A DNA stretch of 6,722 nucleotides, from assembly GCA_034180415.1 (NCBI GenBank), contig JAXFOK010000036.1, positions 1-6,722 on the forward strand, given 5' to 3'. Below, piece after piece: positions 1 to 5,957 of the stretch. Numbering within the stretch: the stretch's first letter is position 1; every line of letters begins with the position of its first letter. This stretch comes from CAKMMH01 sp927798255. Its GTDB lineage: Bacteria; Bdellovibrionota_C; UBA2361; CAKMMH01. The notes below the pieces were generated by a model. That model saw only the letters and a program-made list of their open reading frames with translations, made no database searches and was not told where the DNA came from. Both the position numbers and the translations under genes were made by a program.

Positions 1-29
1 GAAATGTTACTTCCAATTGTAATTGACAT
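1..29 (-). CDS. N-terminus of an unidentified protein, cut by window edge
   Basis: Only the first ten residues, MSITIGSNIS, are inside the window; the gene runs off the left edge. It is accepted as a real gene start because a full Shine-Dalgarno, AAGGAGG, lies seven bases before the ATG. That is the best ribosome binding site in the window and suggests a highly translated gene. The residues faintly recall the start of flagellins, which often read as a short polar run followed by N-x-x-S, but ten residues cannot establish a family. The long gene-free stretch upstream suggests that it has its own promoter. Confidence 0.6.
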
Positions 30-36
30 GTCGTTT

Positions 37-43
37 CCTCCTT
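37..43 (-). promoter_or_regulatory. Ribosome binding site of the leftmost gene
   Basis: On the minus strand this reads AAGGAGG, a perfect match to the anti-Shine-Dalgarno sequence. It is seven bases (AAACGAC) from the ATG at 29-27. It fixes the start of the leftmost partial gene. It contrasts with pbpC and the HDOD gene, which show no clear site. Confidence 0.85.
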
Positions 44-453
44 GAAATAAATTATTTATTACCGTCCTTGGCAAATTGAATATGTAAAACTTTTTGTTTT
101 ATAGTGATTAATTTTTTGCTCGAAAGATTATTTTCACACACCTTAAAAATAACTTTCTTAATCACACACATTCAACCCCTAACAATTAAGACTAACGGCA
201 CTTTGAACTGAAAACTTGAATTGTTTTTTACGATTAAAAGAAAACTTTTTGTTAACTTATTAAAAATAAAGAAATATTTTTAGCTTTTGATTGTTTAGAT
301 TTATAAATATCGATAATTACAGTATAATTCAATGTAATCGAAAACTCTAAATTAAATATTGTTTTTTGAAACTATGAATTTTTTTACATCTAATATAGAT
401 AGAGTTATCATTTTTTAAATTTAGAAATATAACCTAAGAATCTGCTAAATATA
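44..453. other. Long AT-rich gene-free region upstream of the leftmost gene
   Basis: I see no convincing coding sequence on either strand across these 410 bases. The stretch is probably the control region of the leftmost minus-strand gene. A possible -10 box, TATAAA on the minus strand, lies at 103-98, about 70 bases before the ATG, but no good -35 hexamer accompanies it. The motif TCACACAC occurs twice, at 134-141 and 162-169, exactly 28 bases apart. AAAACTTTTTGTT also occurs twice, at 86-98 and 241-253, though base bias makes such A/T runs easy to get by chance. Part of the region could be an eroded gene that is no longer recognisable. Confidence 0.5.
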
Positions 454-1075
454 ATGAATTCACGAATTGAAGCAACCAATAACCAATAAAAGAATATCCA
501 GAGATGAGGCGTGCAATCATGTCTCTGGTCACATGTTACACAATATGTAAAAGCTGCACAAAACATTTATGCGACAATTTAAAAGTGGTATCAAGATGTA
601 TTAGACACATTTAAAAATGAATCAAAGATAGCCGATCAATACAGAGAGAAATATTAAGTGCTTTACAAGAAAAAGCGACAATCAGCTAGCTATTAATATT
701 GAACCTCTTAAAGATTTTTTATAGGCTGGTATCTATCTTGAAGATTGCATATTAAATCTTGCGGAACAAGGAGACAAGGAAAATAATACACACAAAATCG
801 AAATTGCCAAAAAATTATTTAGAATCCTTAGCAATGCAAACAAGTGTTTTAATATTTATGAAAAAGAAAGCGATTATAAGAGAGATCGTTTAGCACAAGC
901 TGCAGGCGCTTATGGCGATAGGGAAATACTTCATGAATATCATTTAGAAAAACTAAATAAGATATTAGAAAAATATAATATTAGTAAGATTTCAGATAAT
1001 TCTTATGAAAGAAGTGCTAAAAACAAAATGAGTGATATGCAAAAAATTGCAAGAAAACGTGCTAATTTAAAATAA
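454..1075 (+). pseudogene. Decayed gene of unknown family, multiple frameshifts and stops
   Basis: This is the only plus-strand coding remnant. Protein-like sequence can be followed through all three frames: MNSRIEATNNQ from ATG 454; RISRDEACNHVSGHMLH around 491-541; VTQYVKAAQNIYATI then KWYQDVLDTFKNESKIADQY from about 535 to 654; EILSALQEKATIS at 648-686; then one frame from about 692 to the TAA at 1073. Internal stops are TAA at 580-582 and TAG at 722-724. The last 116 codons (725-1072) are open but have no early start codon. Repaired, the product would be about 205 residues, soluble, charged and helix-rich, ending in a basic tail (KKxx..ARKRANLK). No signal peptide, membrane segment or catalytic motif is visible, and I do not recognise the family. 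At least four frame changes plus two stops make sequencing error or programmed frameshifting unlikely. Confidence 0.75.
498..528. repeat. Short inverted repeat inside the decayed gene
   Basis: CCAGAGA at 498-504 pairs with TCTCTGG at 522-528, with TGA/TCA extending the stem inward across a two-base bulge. No T-tract follows on either side. It lies in the first part of the pseudogene, where the reading frame changes, so it may be incidental. Confidence 0.3.
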
Positions 1076-1078
1076 TAA

Positions 1079-1096
1079 AAAACCTTAGCTAGTTTT
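1079..1096 (-). terminator. Weak intrinsic terminator downstream of pbpC
   Basis: On the minus strand AAAACT (1096-1091) pairs with GGTTTT (1084-1079), including one G-T wobble, around a six-base loop. The second arm runs into TTATTATTTT. It lies 19 bases after the pbpC stop, in the gap between the convergent pseudogene and pbpC. The stem has only about six pairs and one G-C pair, so it would be a weak terminator. Confidence 0.35.
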
Positions 1097-1114
1097 AAAA
1101 GAAATAAATTTTTA

Positions 1115-3340
1115 TTATTTAACTTCAAATTTAAACTCTTGGCTATAAGCTGGTTTGTTATCCTTATAAATTATAGCCTGAAGTCTGTGCTCCCCTCTTT
1201 TTGGCATCCACTCAAACGCCCCTGTTTGATTATCACTACTTCCTACGATTTTTCCATCTAGCGACCAATAAACTTTTGCTTTCTCTTTTAAAGGATAAAT
1301 TTCAAAATTTATTGCTTGTCTATTTATTGATATTCTTTTATCGATAGCAAATGTCATATTATTAAGAGGATATGCTATTTTTAAAGTATTATATAATTTT
1401 TGCTTATTTTTATGTTTTGCATCACATATTTTTGTTGGCTCCGTTCCTTCTTTAAAAATTTCTTCAACATGTGGGCAATTTTTACTTGGAAGAATCCCAG
1501 AAACTGGGCAAACAGCAACTCTTTTTAAATTATAACTTTTCTTAATTCCTCTTTTTGGATTTAAAATCCCAAAAATTGTCCTCATAACAGACACTGGTCC
1601 TAAAGAGCCTGAAACTCTTTTCATAGAATCTCTTTTATAATTTCCCATCCACACTGAGACAAGATAATCCTGTGTGTAAGCTGCAACCCATGCATCTCTA
1701 AAATCTGATGATGTGCCTGTTTTAAAAGATGTTGGATAAGTAAATTTATAAATTGGAGAAGTTCCAAACTCTAATCTTCTTGCTTCACTGTCTTGCAAAA
1801 TATCATTTATAATATCTGATACATCTTTATCAAAAACTCTTTTTTGCGTGTTTAAATTTTGCTGATTAAAATTTTCATTTTGAGAAATTTTATCTTTATA
1901 TAAAAAATTAAAATCTTTATATATGCCACTTCTTGCAAGTGTTGCATACGCTCTTGAAAGCTCATAAAGAGTAACTTCTCCATTTCCAAGCGCAAGTCCG
2001 GCACCATAGTATTCAGAATCTTTTTTCAAATTTTCAAATCCTAAATTTTTTAAAGTTTCTAAAAAATCACTATCACCTATAAATTTTACAGTCCTTACAG
2101 CTGGTGTATTTAACGAATTAGCGAGAGCTTCTCTAAGTCTAATAGGTCCATAATAAACGCCACTAAAATTTTTATAACGGTGAATCCCCTTGTTTACTTC
2201 CTCTGCTATCGGTGCATCTAAAATGACAGTGGCGGCATTATAGCCTTTTTCTAACGCTCTTGCATAAAGAAATGGTTTTAGAGTGCTTCCTGGTTGTCTT
2301 AATATTGTTACGGCGTCAATTTGCGAATCTTCCTCATTTTCAAGATCACCTCCAACTACCCAAGCCAAAATTTCATTATCTTTTAAATTTACTACTAACG
2401 CTCCACCGTTTCGAACATTTTTTTCTTTTAAATTATTTATTTCTGCATCTAGTGCTTTTTTAACGTCATTTTGAAGGGAAGCGTCAAGAGTTGTTTTTAT
2501 TTTTCCATTTTTTATAAAATCATTATCAATATTTTGTTTTTTTATAAATGAAATAAAATGTGATGCATCTGTTCCTAGTTTAAAATTTTCAATTTTTAAT
2601 CTTTCTTCTTTTATATGTTTTAATTCTATTTTTGAAATTATTTTATCCTTAAAAAGTAATTCTGATGCTTTATTTACAGCATTTTCTAGCTTTTCTAAAT
2701 TTTTAAAAGGATCTAATGTGCTTGGTGAGCGAAGCATCACAGCAAGAGCAATTATTTCTTTTTTACTTAGAGTTTCAAGCTCTCTATTAAAAAAATATAA
2801 AGATGCGTTTTTTATACCTCTTATATTTCTTGCATAGGGAACTTCATTTAAATAAAATTCTAAAATTTCATTTTTTGAAAATTTCTTTTCTAAGATATAG
2901 CTTTCAATTCCTTCTAGCCATTTTGTAAAAAAAGTCCTTTTTCTTTTATGAAACATTTTTACGGTTTGTTCTGAGATTGTACTTGCGCCTCTTACAATTT
3001 TTCTTAATCTTAAAAGCTGGTAAAGTGCGCTTAATCTTGCCTTTAAATCAACACCGTGATGAGTGTAAAATCTTTTATCTTCGATATTTATAAAAACCTG
3101 CTTTAAAAATTCTGGAATATCACTTAAAGAAACGTAATTTGCGACATTCCATTTTGTTTTATATGTAACTAAAAGTTTTTCATCATTCCTATCTACAAAT
3201 TCAATTTTATCAAATGGGTCACTAGTAAGAGCAAGCGTGTCTGGAAGTTTTTTTAATCCAAAATAAGTTATGATAATAAAAATGATGATAATAAAAAAAA
3301 ATATAAGTAGTAAAAATTTTATAAAGTTTTTTTTAAACAT
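1115..3340 (-). CDS. pbpC: Penicillin-binding protein 1C, bifunctional peptidoglycan synthase
   Basis: A class A penicillin-binding protein anchored in the inner membrane. It is predicted to polymerise glycan strands from lipid II and cross-link peptides in the periplasm. At 741 residues it is close to E. coli PBP1C (about 770). One membrane segment covers residues 9-28. The GT51 transglycosylase (about 55-225) has EDKRFYTHHG with catalytic Glu87, GASTISEQ at 118-125, K140/E143 of the third motif, YLNEVPY at 163-169 and RSPSTLDPF at 204-212. The transpeptidase (about 310-590) has STLK with nucleophile Ser352, SLN at 409-411 and KTG at 540-542. All catalytic motifs are intact. The tail carries Cys611, Cys622 and Cys639 and a PBP1C-type C-terminal domain (about 655-740). 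The ATG is followed by a typical MFKKNF basic start, but no Shine-Dalgarno precedes it. trpS lies 59 bases upstream on the same strand, so read-through is possible. Confidence 0.95.
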   Translation of the reverse strand: MFKKNFIKFLLLIFFFIIIIFIIITYFGLKKLPDTLALTSDPFDKIEFVDRNDEKLLVTYKTKWNVANYVSLSDIPEFLKQVFINIEDKRFYTHHGVDLKARLSALYQLLRLRKIVRGASTISEQTVKMFHKRKRTFFTKWLEGIESYILEKKFSKNEILEFYLNEVPYARNIRGIKNASLYFFNRELETLSKKEIIALAVMLRSPSTLDPFKNLEKLENAVNKASELLFKDKIISKIELKHIKEERLKIENFKLGTDASHFISFIKKQNIDNDFIKNGKIKTTLDASLQNDVKKALDAEINNLKEKNVRNGGALVVNLKDNEILAWVVGGDLENEEDSQIDAVTILRQPGSTLKPFLYARALEKGYNAATVILDAPIAEEVNKGIHRYKNFSGVYYGPIRLREALANSLNTPAVRTVKFIGDSDFLETLKNLGFENLKKDSEYYGAGLALGNGEVTLYELSRAYATLARSGIYKDFNFLYKDKISQNENFNQQNLNTQKRVFDKDVSDIINDILQDSEARRLEFGTSPIYKFTYPTSFKTGTSSDFRDAWVAAYTQDYLVSVWMGNYKRDSMKRVSGSLGPVSVMRTIFGILNPKRGIKKSYNLKRVAVCPVSGILPSKNCPHVEEIFKEGTEPTKICDAKHKNKQKLYNTLKIAYPLNNMTFAIDKRISINRQAINFEIYPLKEKAKVYWSLDGKIVGSSDNQTGAFEWMPKRGEHRLQAIIYKDNKPAYSQEFKFEVK

Positions 3341-3375
3341 TATACATTAAAATTATGCAATAAAATATTTTAAGG

Positions 3376-3391
3376 AAACTACACCTAGTTT
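3376..3391. terminator. Small hairpin between trpS and pbpC, possible weak terminator
   Basis: AAACTA at 3376-3381 pairs with TAGTTT at 3386-3391 around the loop CACC. In the trpS direction it lies nine bases after the stop codon, but what follows is CCTTAAAATATTTT, a poor U-tract. The plus-strand reading has a better one (TTTTTATTTATTT), yet no plus-strand gene ends here. Partial termination after trpS, with some read-through to pbpC, is the most that can be argued. Confidence 0.3.
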
Positions 3392-3399
3392 TTATTTAT

Positions 3400-4392
3400 T
3401 TAGTTTCTTCCAAGTCCAACAACATTTCTTATTATCTCATATTTTTCTTTTGCTATTTTATTTGTGAATTCTCGTCCTTCATCTAACGCTTCATCAATTT
3501 CAGTTGATTCAAGGTAATATTTATATTTATCTTGAATAGGTTTCATAGTATCGATTACGACATTTGCAACTTCATTTTTTAAATCACCATATCCAGAGCC
3601 TTGAAATTTAGCTACCACTTCATCAATTTTTAATCCAGTAAATACAGAGTAGAGCGTAAGAAGATTTGAAACTCCAGGTTTATTTTCTTCATCGAAACAA
3701 ATTTTTCCATCACTATCTGTTACGGCACTTGCAAATTTTTTTCTTATGCTTTTTTCATCGTCAGTCATAAAAACAGATGCTTTTGGATTATCTGTTGATT
3801 TACTCATTTTTTTACTCGGGTCTTGTAAATCTCTTATACGCGCTCCAACTTCTGGAATTACAGGTTCTGGTTTTACAAAATATTCTTTCCCATAACGACT
3901 ATTAAACCTATCAGCAATATTTCTTGCAAGCTCTACGTGTTGTTTCTGGTCGGCTCCGGTAGGCACATACTTAGCGTCATATAAAAGAATATCAGCTGCC
4001 ATAAGGGCAGGATAAGTAAAAAGTCCACAAGTAAAGTTCTCATGATTTTTAGACTTTTCTTTAAACTGATGCATTCTTGACATTTCACCAAAATATGAAT
4101 GACACTCTAAAATCCAAGAAAGATTAGCATGGTATAAATTTTCTGACTGAATATAAAGATGAACTTTCTTAGGGTCAATCCCTACAGCTAAGTAAATTGC
4201 TACGAGTTCCTTAATTCTTTTGTGCAAAAGAGCTGGCTCTTGCGTAACAGTTATCGCATGCATATCAGGAACAAATAAAAATGTATCGTATTCATCTTGA
4301 TACCTTAAAAGTCTTTTAACGCCACCAATATAATTACCAATTGTTAAAGCTCCACTTGGTTGAAGTCCTGTTAATAATCTTTCTTTACTCAA
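3400..4392 (-). CDS. trpS: Tryptophan--tRNA ligase (class I)
   Basis: Cytoplasmic enzyme that activates tryptophan with ATP and loads it onto tRNA(Trp). At 330 residues it has the normal bacterial length. The class I Rossmann fold is marked by the HIGH-equivalent PSGALTIGN (12-20) and the KMSKS loop KKMSKS (194-199). MAADILLY (131-138) carries Asp134, the expected equivalent of the tryptophan-binding Asp, and VPTGADQKQHVELAR (143-157) is the conserved core motif. SAVTDSDGKICFDEENKPGVSNLL (222-245) and the ending VVGLGRN closely match the Bacillota-type enzyme rather than the proteobacterial type. The start is TTG, not ATG: AAGGAG lies eight bases before it and the next residues, SKERLLTGLQPSG, are the normal beginning. 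A TATAAT box lies about 35 bases upstream. No T-box or trp leader structure was found, so regulation looks simple. Confidence 0.97.
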   Translation of the reverse strand: MSKERLLTGLQPSGALTIGNYIGGVKRLLRYQDEYDTFLFVPDMHAITVTQEPALLHKRIKELVAIYLAVGIDPKKVHLYIQSENLYHANLSWILECHSYFGEMSRMHQFKEKSKNHENFTCGLFTYPALMAADILLYDAKYVPTGADQKQHVELARNIADRFNSRYGKEYFVKPEPVIPEVGARIRDLQDPSKKMSKSTDNPKASVFMTDDEKSIRKKFASAVTDSDGKICFDEENKPGVSNLLTLYSVFTGLKIDEVVAKFQGSGYGDLKNEVANVVIDTMKPIQDKYKYYLESTEIDEALDEGREFTNKIAKEKYEIIRNVVGLGRN

Positions 4393-4400
4393 TCTTTTTT

Positions 4401-4406
4401 CTCCTT
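4401..4406 (-). promoter_or_regulatory. Ribosome binding site deciding the TTG start of trpS
   Basis: The minus strand reads AAGGAG here, eight bases (AAAAAAGA) before the TTG at 4392-4390. The next in-frame ATG codon lies within the catalytic domain, so only the TTG gives a complete enzyme. The strong site plausibly compensates for the weak start codon. Confidence 0.85.
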
Positions 4407-4426
4407 GAATTACAAAATTTGCAACG

Positions 4427-4432
4427 ATTATA
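4427..4432 (-). promoter_or_regulatory. Candidate -10 box of the trpS promoter
   Basis: The minus strand reads TATAAT, the exact consensus, about 35 bases before the TTG start. Transcription would begin near 4420 and leave a leader of roughly 28 bases containing the AAGGAG site. The expected -35 position (around 4450-4455) reads TGGTAA, a poor match. In such AT-rich DNA TATAAT occurs by chance, so position is the main support. Confidence 0.4.
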
Positions 4433-4452
4433 GAATTATTTATAGAAATTTA

Positions 4453-4468
4453 CCATAAATTTTTATGG
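4453..4468. repeat. Seven-base inverted repeat upstream of trpS
   Basis: CCATAAA (4453-4459) and TTTATGG (4462-4468) form a perfect inverted repeat with a two-base centre. It overlaps the expected -35 region of the candidate trpS promoter, where a repressor operator could sit. It could equally be chance in AT-rich DNA; no second copy was seen in the window. Confidence 0.35.
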
Positions 4469-4533
4469 CTTTATTATAATATCTTTTATTATTTTTTGAT
4501 TGATTTATACAATATAATATTTATCACAAAAAT

Positions 4534-4603
4534 AAAAACAGGGATAGTACGGCTAATAAAAACCGTTATAAAAAGGAAAACCTTTTTATTTATCCCTGTT
4601 TTT
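4534..4603. terminator. Three-way-junction inverted repeat, probable bidirectional terminator
   Basis: AAAAACAGGGATA (4534-4546) pairs perfectly with TATCCCTGTTTTT (4591-4603), giving a 13-bp closing helix. Inside it are two further hairpins: ACGG/CCGT (4549-4552 with 4563-4566, ten-base loop) and ATAAAAAGG/CCTTTTTAT (4568-4576 with 4581-4589, AAAA loop). The joining strands are only one or two bases long, so almost every base belongs to one compact three-armed fold. It ends eight bases after the stop of the protease fragment. On the minus strand the second arm continues into TGTTTTTATTTTTG, a good U-tract; the plus strand also ends in T-runs. A terminator for the protease gene is the simplest reading, but two internal arms are more than a terminator needs. 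It could be a small structured RNA or a palindromic repeat element. Confidence 0.6.
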
Positions 4604-4610
4604 AAAATTT

Positions 4611-4922
4611 TTAGCCCCCTGCTTCCACAGAAATTTTATCTAACTCATCTAGATATTTACATAAATTATGTACCCCCATAAGAACATGTTTTTTACTAAT
4701 TAAAATACCATCCTCTTTTATTCCTGAAATTTTTGCAGTTAAATATTCAACAAATACATAAGGTGATTTTTTAGGAGAAATTACTTTCCCTGTTATTATT
4801 GAAGCTCGAACATCATCACCTACGTTTTCCTCTCCTTTAATCATGCTTTGGGTTTGTTCCCCATTAACAGCGCCAGCAAGACCAGTTTGACTGACAAATA
4901 AAGATAATATTAATAAACACAT
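4611..4922 (-). pseudogene. Truncated trypsin-like (S1) serine protease, secreted type
   Basis: The 103-residue reading frame looks like the first third of a chymotrypsin-family protease. Residues 2-18 form a hydrophobic export-like segment ending in GLAGA, but no Lys/Arg precedes it, so the original N-terminus may be damaged. IITGKVI (42-48) resembles the I-x-G mature start. GILISKKHVLMGVHNL (72-87) matches the usual G-x-LIS-x-x-x-VLTAAHC block, with His85 in the position of the catalytic His but Cys replaced by Asn. The frame stops at SVEAGG, just where the family has its V-x-x-G strand. The Asp and Ser regions are missing, so it cannot be an active protease. The stop is eight bases from the three-way-junction element, which may mark the break point. 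A small secreted protein with a new role is possible but less likely. Confidence 0.6.
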
Positions 4923-4925
4923 AAA

Positions 4926-4965
4926 AGTCCCTTACAAAAAATTTTAAAATTTTTTGTAAAGAACT
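4926..4965 (-). promoter_or_regulatory. 40-nt palindrome in the leader of the protease fragment
   Basis: A perfect 28-bp palindrome, TTACAAAAAATTTT and its mirror, spans 4932-4959. In minus-strand RNA pairing continues outward with G-U wobbles to a complete 20-bp stem, AGUUCUUUACAAAAAA... with ...UUUUUUGUAAGGGACU. The only Shine-Dalgarno-like sequence before the ATG, AAGGGA at 4933-4928, lies inside the right arm, and the hairpin ends three bases before the start codon at 4922. The fold could therefore hide the ribosome site, as in translational switches or RNA thermometers. Alternatively it is a terminator of the upstream remnant or a palindromic protein-binding site. It has no loop at its centre, so in RNA a few central pairs must open. 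Confidence 0.5.
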
Positions 4966-4971
4966 TTTTAA

Positions 4972-5073
4972 TTAAATACTATTACATAATCTCAGGTGCT
5001 GTATATGCCAAATTGCAGCAAACTCATCATTTGGTGACACTACTTTAAATCCGGAATTGTTTTATTTTTTCAT
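4972..5073 (-). pseudogene. Short coding remnant, possibly of a prepilin gene
   Basis: On the minus strand an in-frame ATG AAA AAA TAA at 5073-5062 is followed by 29 open codons, NNSGFKVVSPNDEFAAIWHIQ and an eight-residue tail, ending at TAA 4974-4972. The stop at codon 4 and the tiny size rule out a working gene. The order MKK, NNSGF, VV and then an AAI motif recalls type IV prepilins, which begin with a short basic leader cut at G-F and continue into a hydrophobic helix with V-V and A-A-I. The middle (SPNDE) does not fit, so the match needs a frameshift or is chance. An AAAGGAG ribosome-site-like sequence at 5121-5115, just after the HDOD stop, may have belonged to a lost gene. Confidence 0.3.
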
Positions 5074-5126
5074 GCAAACACAAACTAAAAACTACAAAAA
5101 CTTTTTCCTTTTTACTCCTTTACTTT

Positions 5127-5957
5127 TTAAGCTTTTCCAAAACTATACCAAGTTAAATATGCAATAATTTCTTTTAAGGTTTTATTATATTCATCACCAG
5201 TAAACAATAAATCTTTAAGGAAACTTTTTTCTAATACATCTTCTAGCGGTTTATATGGATTTACTATATTTTCATTGTATGTAGCAATAAATTCCTTTGC
5301 ACATTCTATAATTTCTTTAACACGATATTCATCACTAGATTTAGCAAACTCTACATTTGAATCATACAAATTAACAAGTTTCATTGGTAAATATTTACTT
5401 AAATACTCTATTCTTAATTTTTCAGCATTAAGATTATTCTTTGTTTCTAGCTCAATTTTTAAAATTTGTGGCGTAGGATTTTCATCAAATTCTATAAAAT
5501 CAATTCCTAAATAAGTAAGTACTATAATATAACCAATAGTTGTAAATAGTCCGCCTATTTTAACTTTTTCTATTAAGTCACTATTTACAAATTTTGCAAT
5601 AATACTTGAAACTTCTGAAACTTTCACAGCTTGTTCTCTGTAATTATTAACTGCTTTTTGAACTTTGTAATTTGTTGGTAATTCCCTATCTCTTAATTTT
5701 ATTAAAACTTTTTTTAACGCATCAAAACCAATATTATTTATAATTTGAGATAAGTCACAAAGCTTATTTGCTTCTAAATACGCCTTATTTCCTGCTTTAA
5801 ATATTTCTAGCACCAAGACTGGATCTTTTGTTATAACAGCTAATAACTCTGAAACTCGAATGTCTTTATCTACAACTAGCTTATATGCTTTAGTTAGCAT
5901 TACTTTATCAGGAGGTATCAAAACATTTGTTATGTTATAATTATTCCTTCTTGGCAT
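5127..5957 (-). CDS. HDOD domain protein, probable signalling or regulatory scaffold
   Basis: HDOD proteins are non-enzymatic relatives of HD phosphohydrolases that act in bacterial signalling and stress control, usually through protein contacts. At 276 residues this one is little more than the domain itself. The match is built from LIPPDKVMLTKAYKLV (13-28), the ITKDPVLVLEIFKAGNKAY helix pair (42-60), INNIGFDALKKVLI (73-86), and GGLFTTIGYIIVL (135-147). The last aligns with the GLLHDIGKL block of true HD enzymes, but Thr139-Thr140 stand where His-Asp would be, so catalysis is not expected. No receiver, GGDEF or EAL partner domain and no membrane segment is present; the role is unknown. The ATG at 5957 begins MPRRNNYN; only a weak AAAG precedes it, and AAGGGA is about 17 bases upstream. 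Its neighbours give no functional clue. Confidence 0.75.
   Translation of the reverse strand: MPRRNNYNITNVLIPPDKVMLTKAYKLVVDKDIRVSELLAVITKDPVLVLEIFKAGNKAYLEANKLCDLSQIINNIGFDALKKVLIKLRDRELPTNYKVQKAVNNYREQAVKVSEVSSIIAKFVNSDLIEKVKIGGLFTTIGYIIVLTYLGIDFIEFDENPTPQILKIELETKNNLNAEKLRIEYLSKYLPMKLVNLYDSNVEFAKSSDEYRVKEIIECAKEFIATYNENIVNPYKPLEDVLEKSFLKDLLFTGDEYNKTLKEIIAYLTWYSFGKA

Noticed and set aside
519..614. Cysteine-rich 31-codon plus-strand frame starting MSLVTCYT
   Set aside because: It overlaps the better protein-like frames of the decayed gene, has no ribosome site and looks like an out-of-frame reading.
2260..2474. Plus-strand open frames of 63-67 codons within pbpC
   Set aside because: They are antisense to the intact transpeptidase domain, low complexity, and have no ribosome site.
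3339..3344. TATAAT -10-like box on the minus strand overlapping the pbpC start codon
   Set aside because: A promoter here would start transcription inside the gene, after the ATG. The next in-frame Met is residue 202, so it could not make a working enzyme. Treated as chance in AT-rich DNA.
4393..4500. T-box or trp leader control element upstream of trpS
   Set aside because: The leader after the TATAAT is only about 28 bases; no T-box sequence, specifier stem or leader peptide with Trp codons is visible.
4496..4681. Plus-strand 61-codon frame MIDLYNIIF
   Set aside because: It runs through the three-way-junction repeat and antisense to the protease fragment; no ribosome site and biased composition.
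5275..5514. Plus-strand 79-codon frame inside the HDOD gene
   Set aside because: Antisense shadow of a convincing gene, with no ribosome site or family signature.
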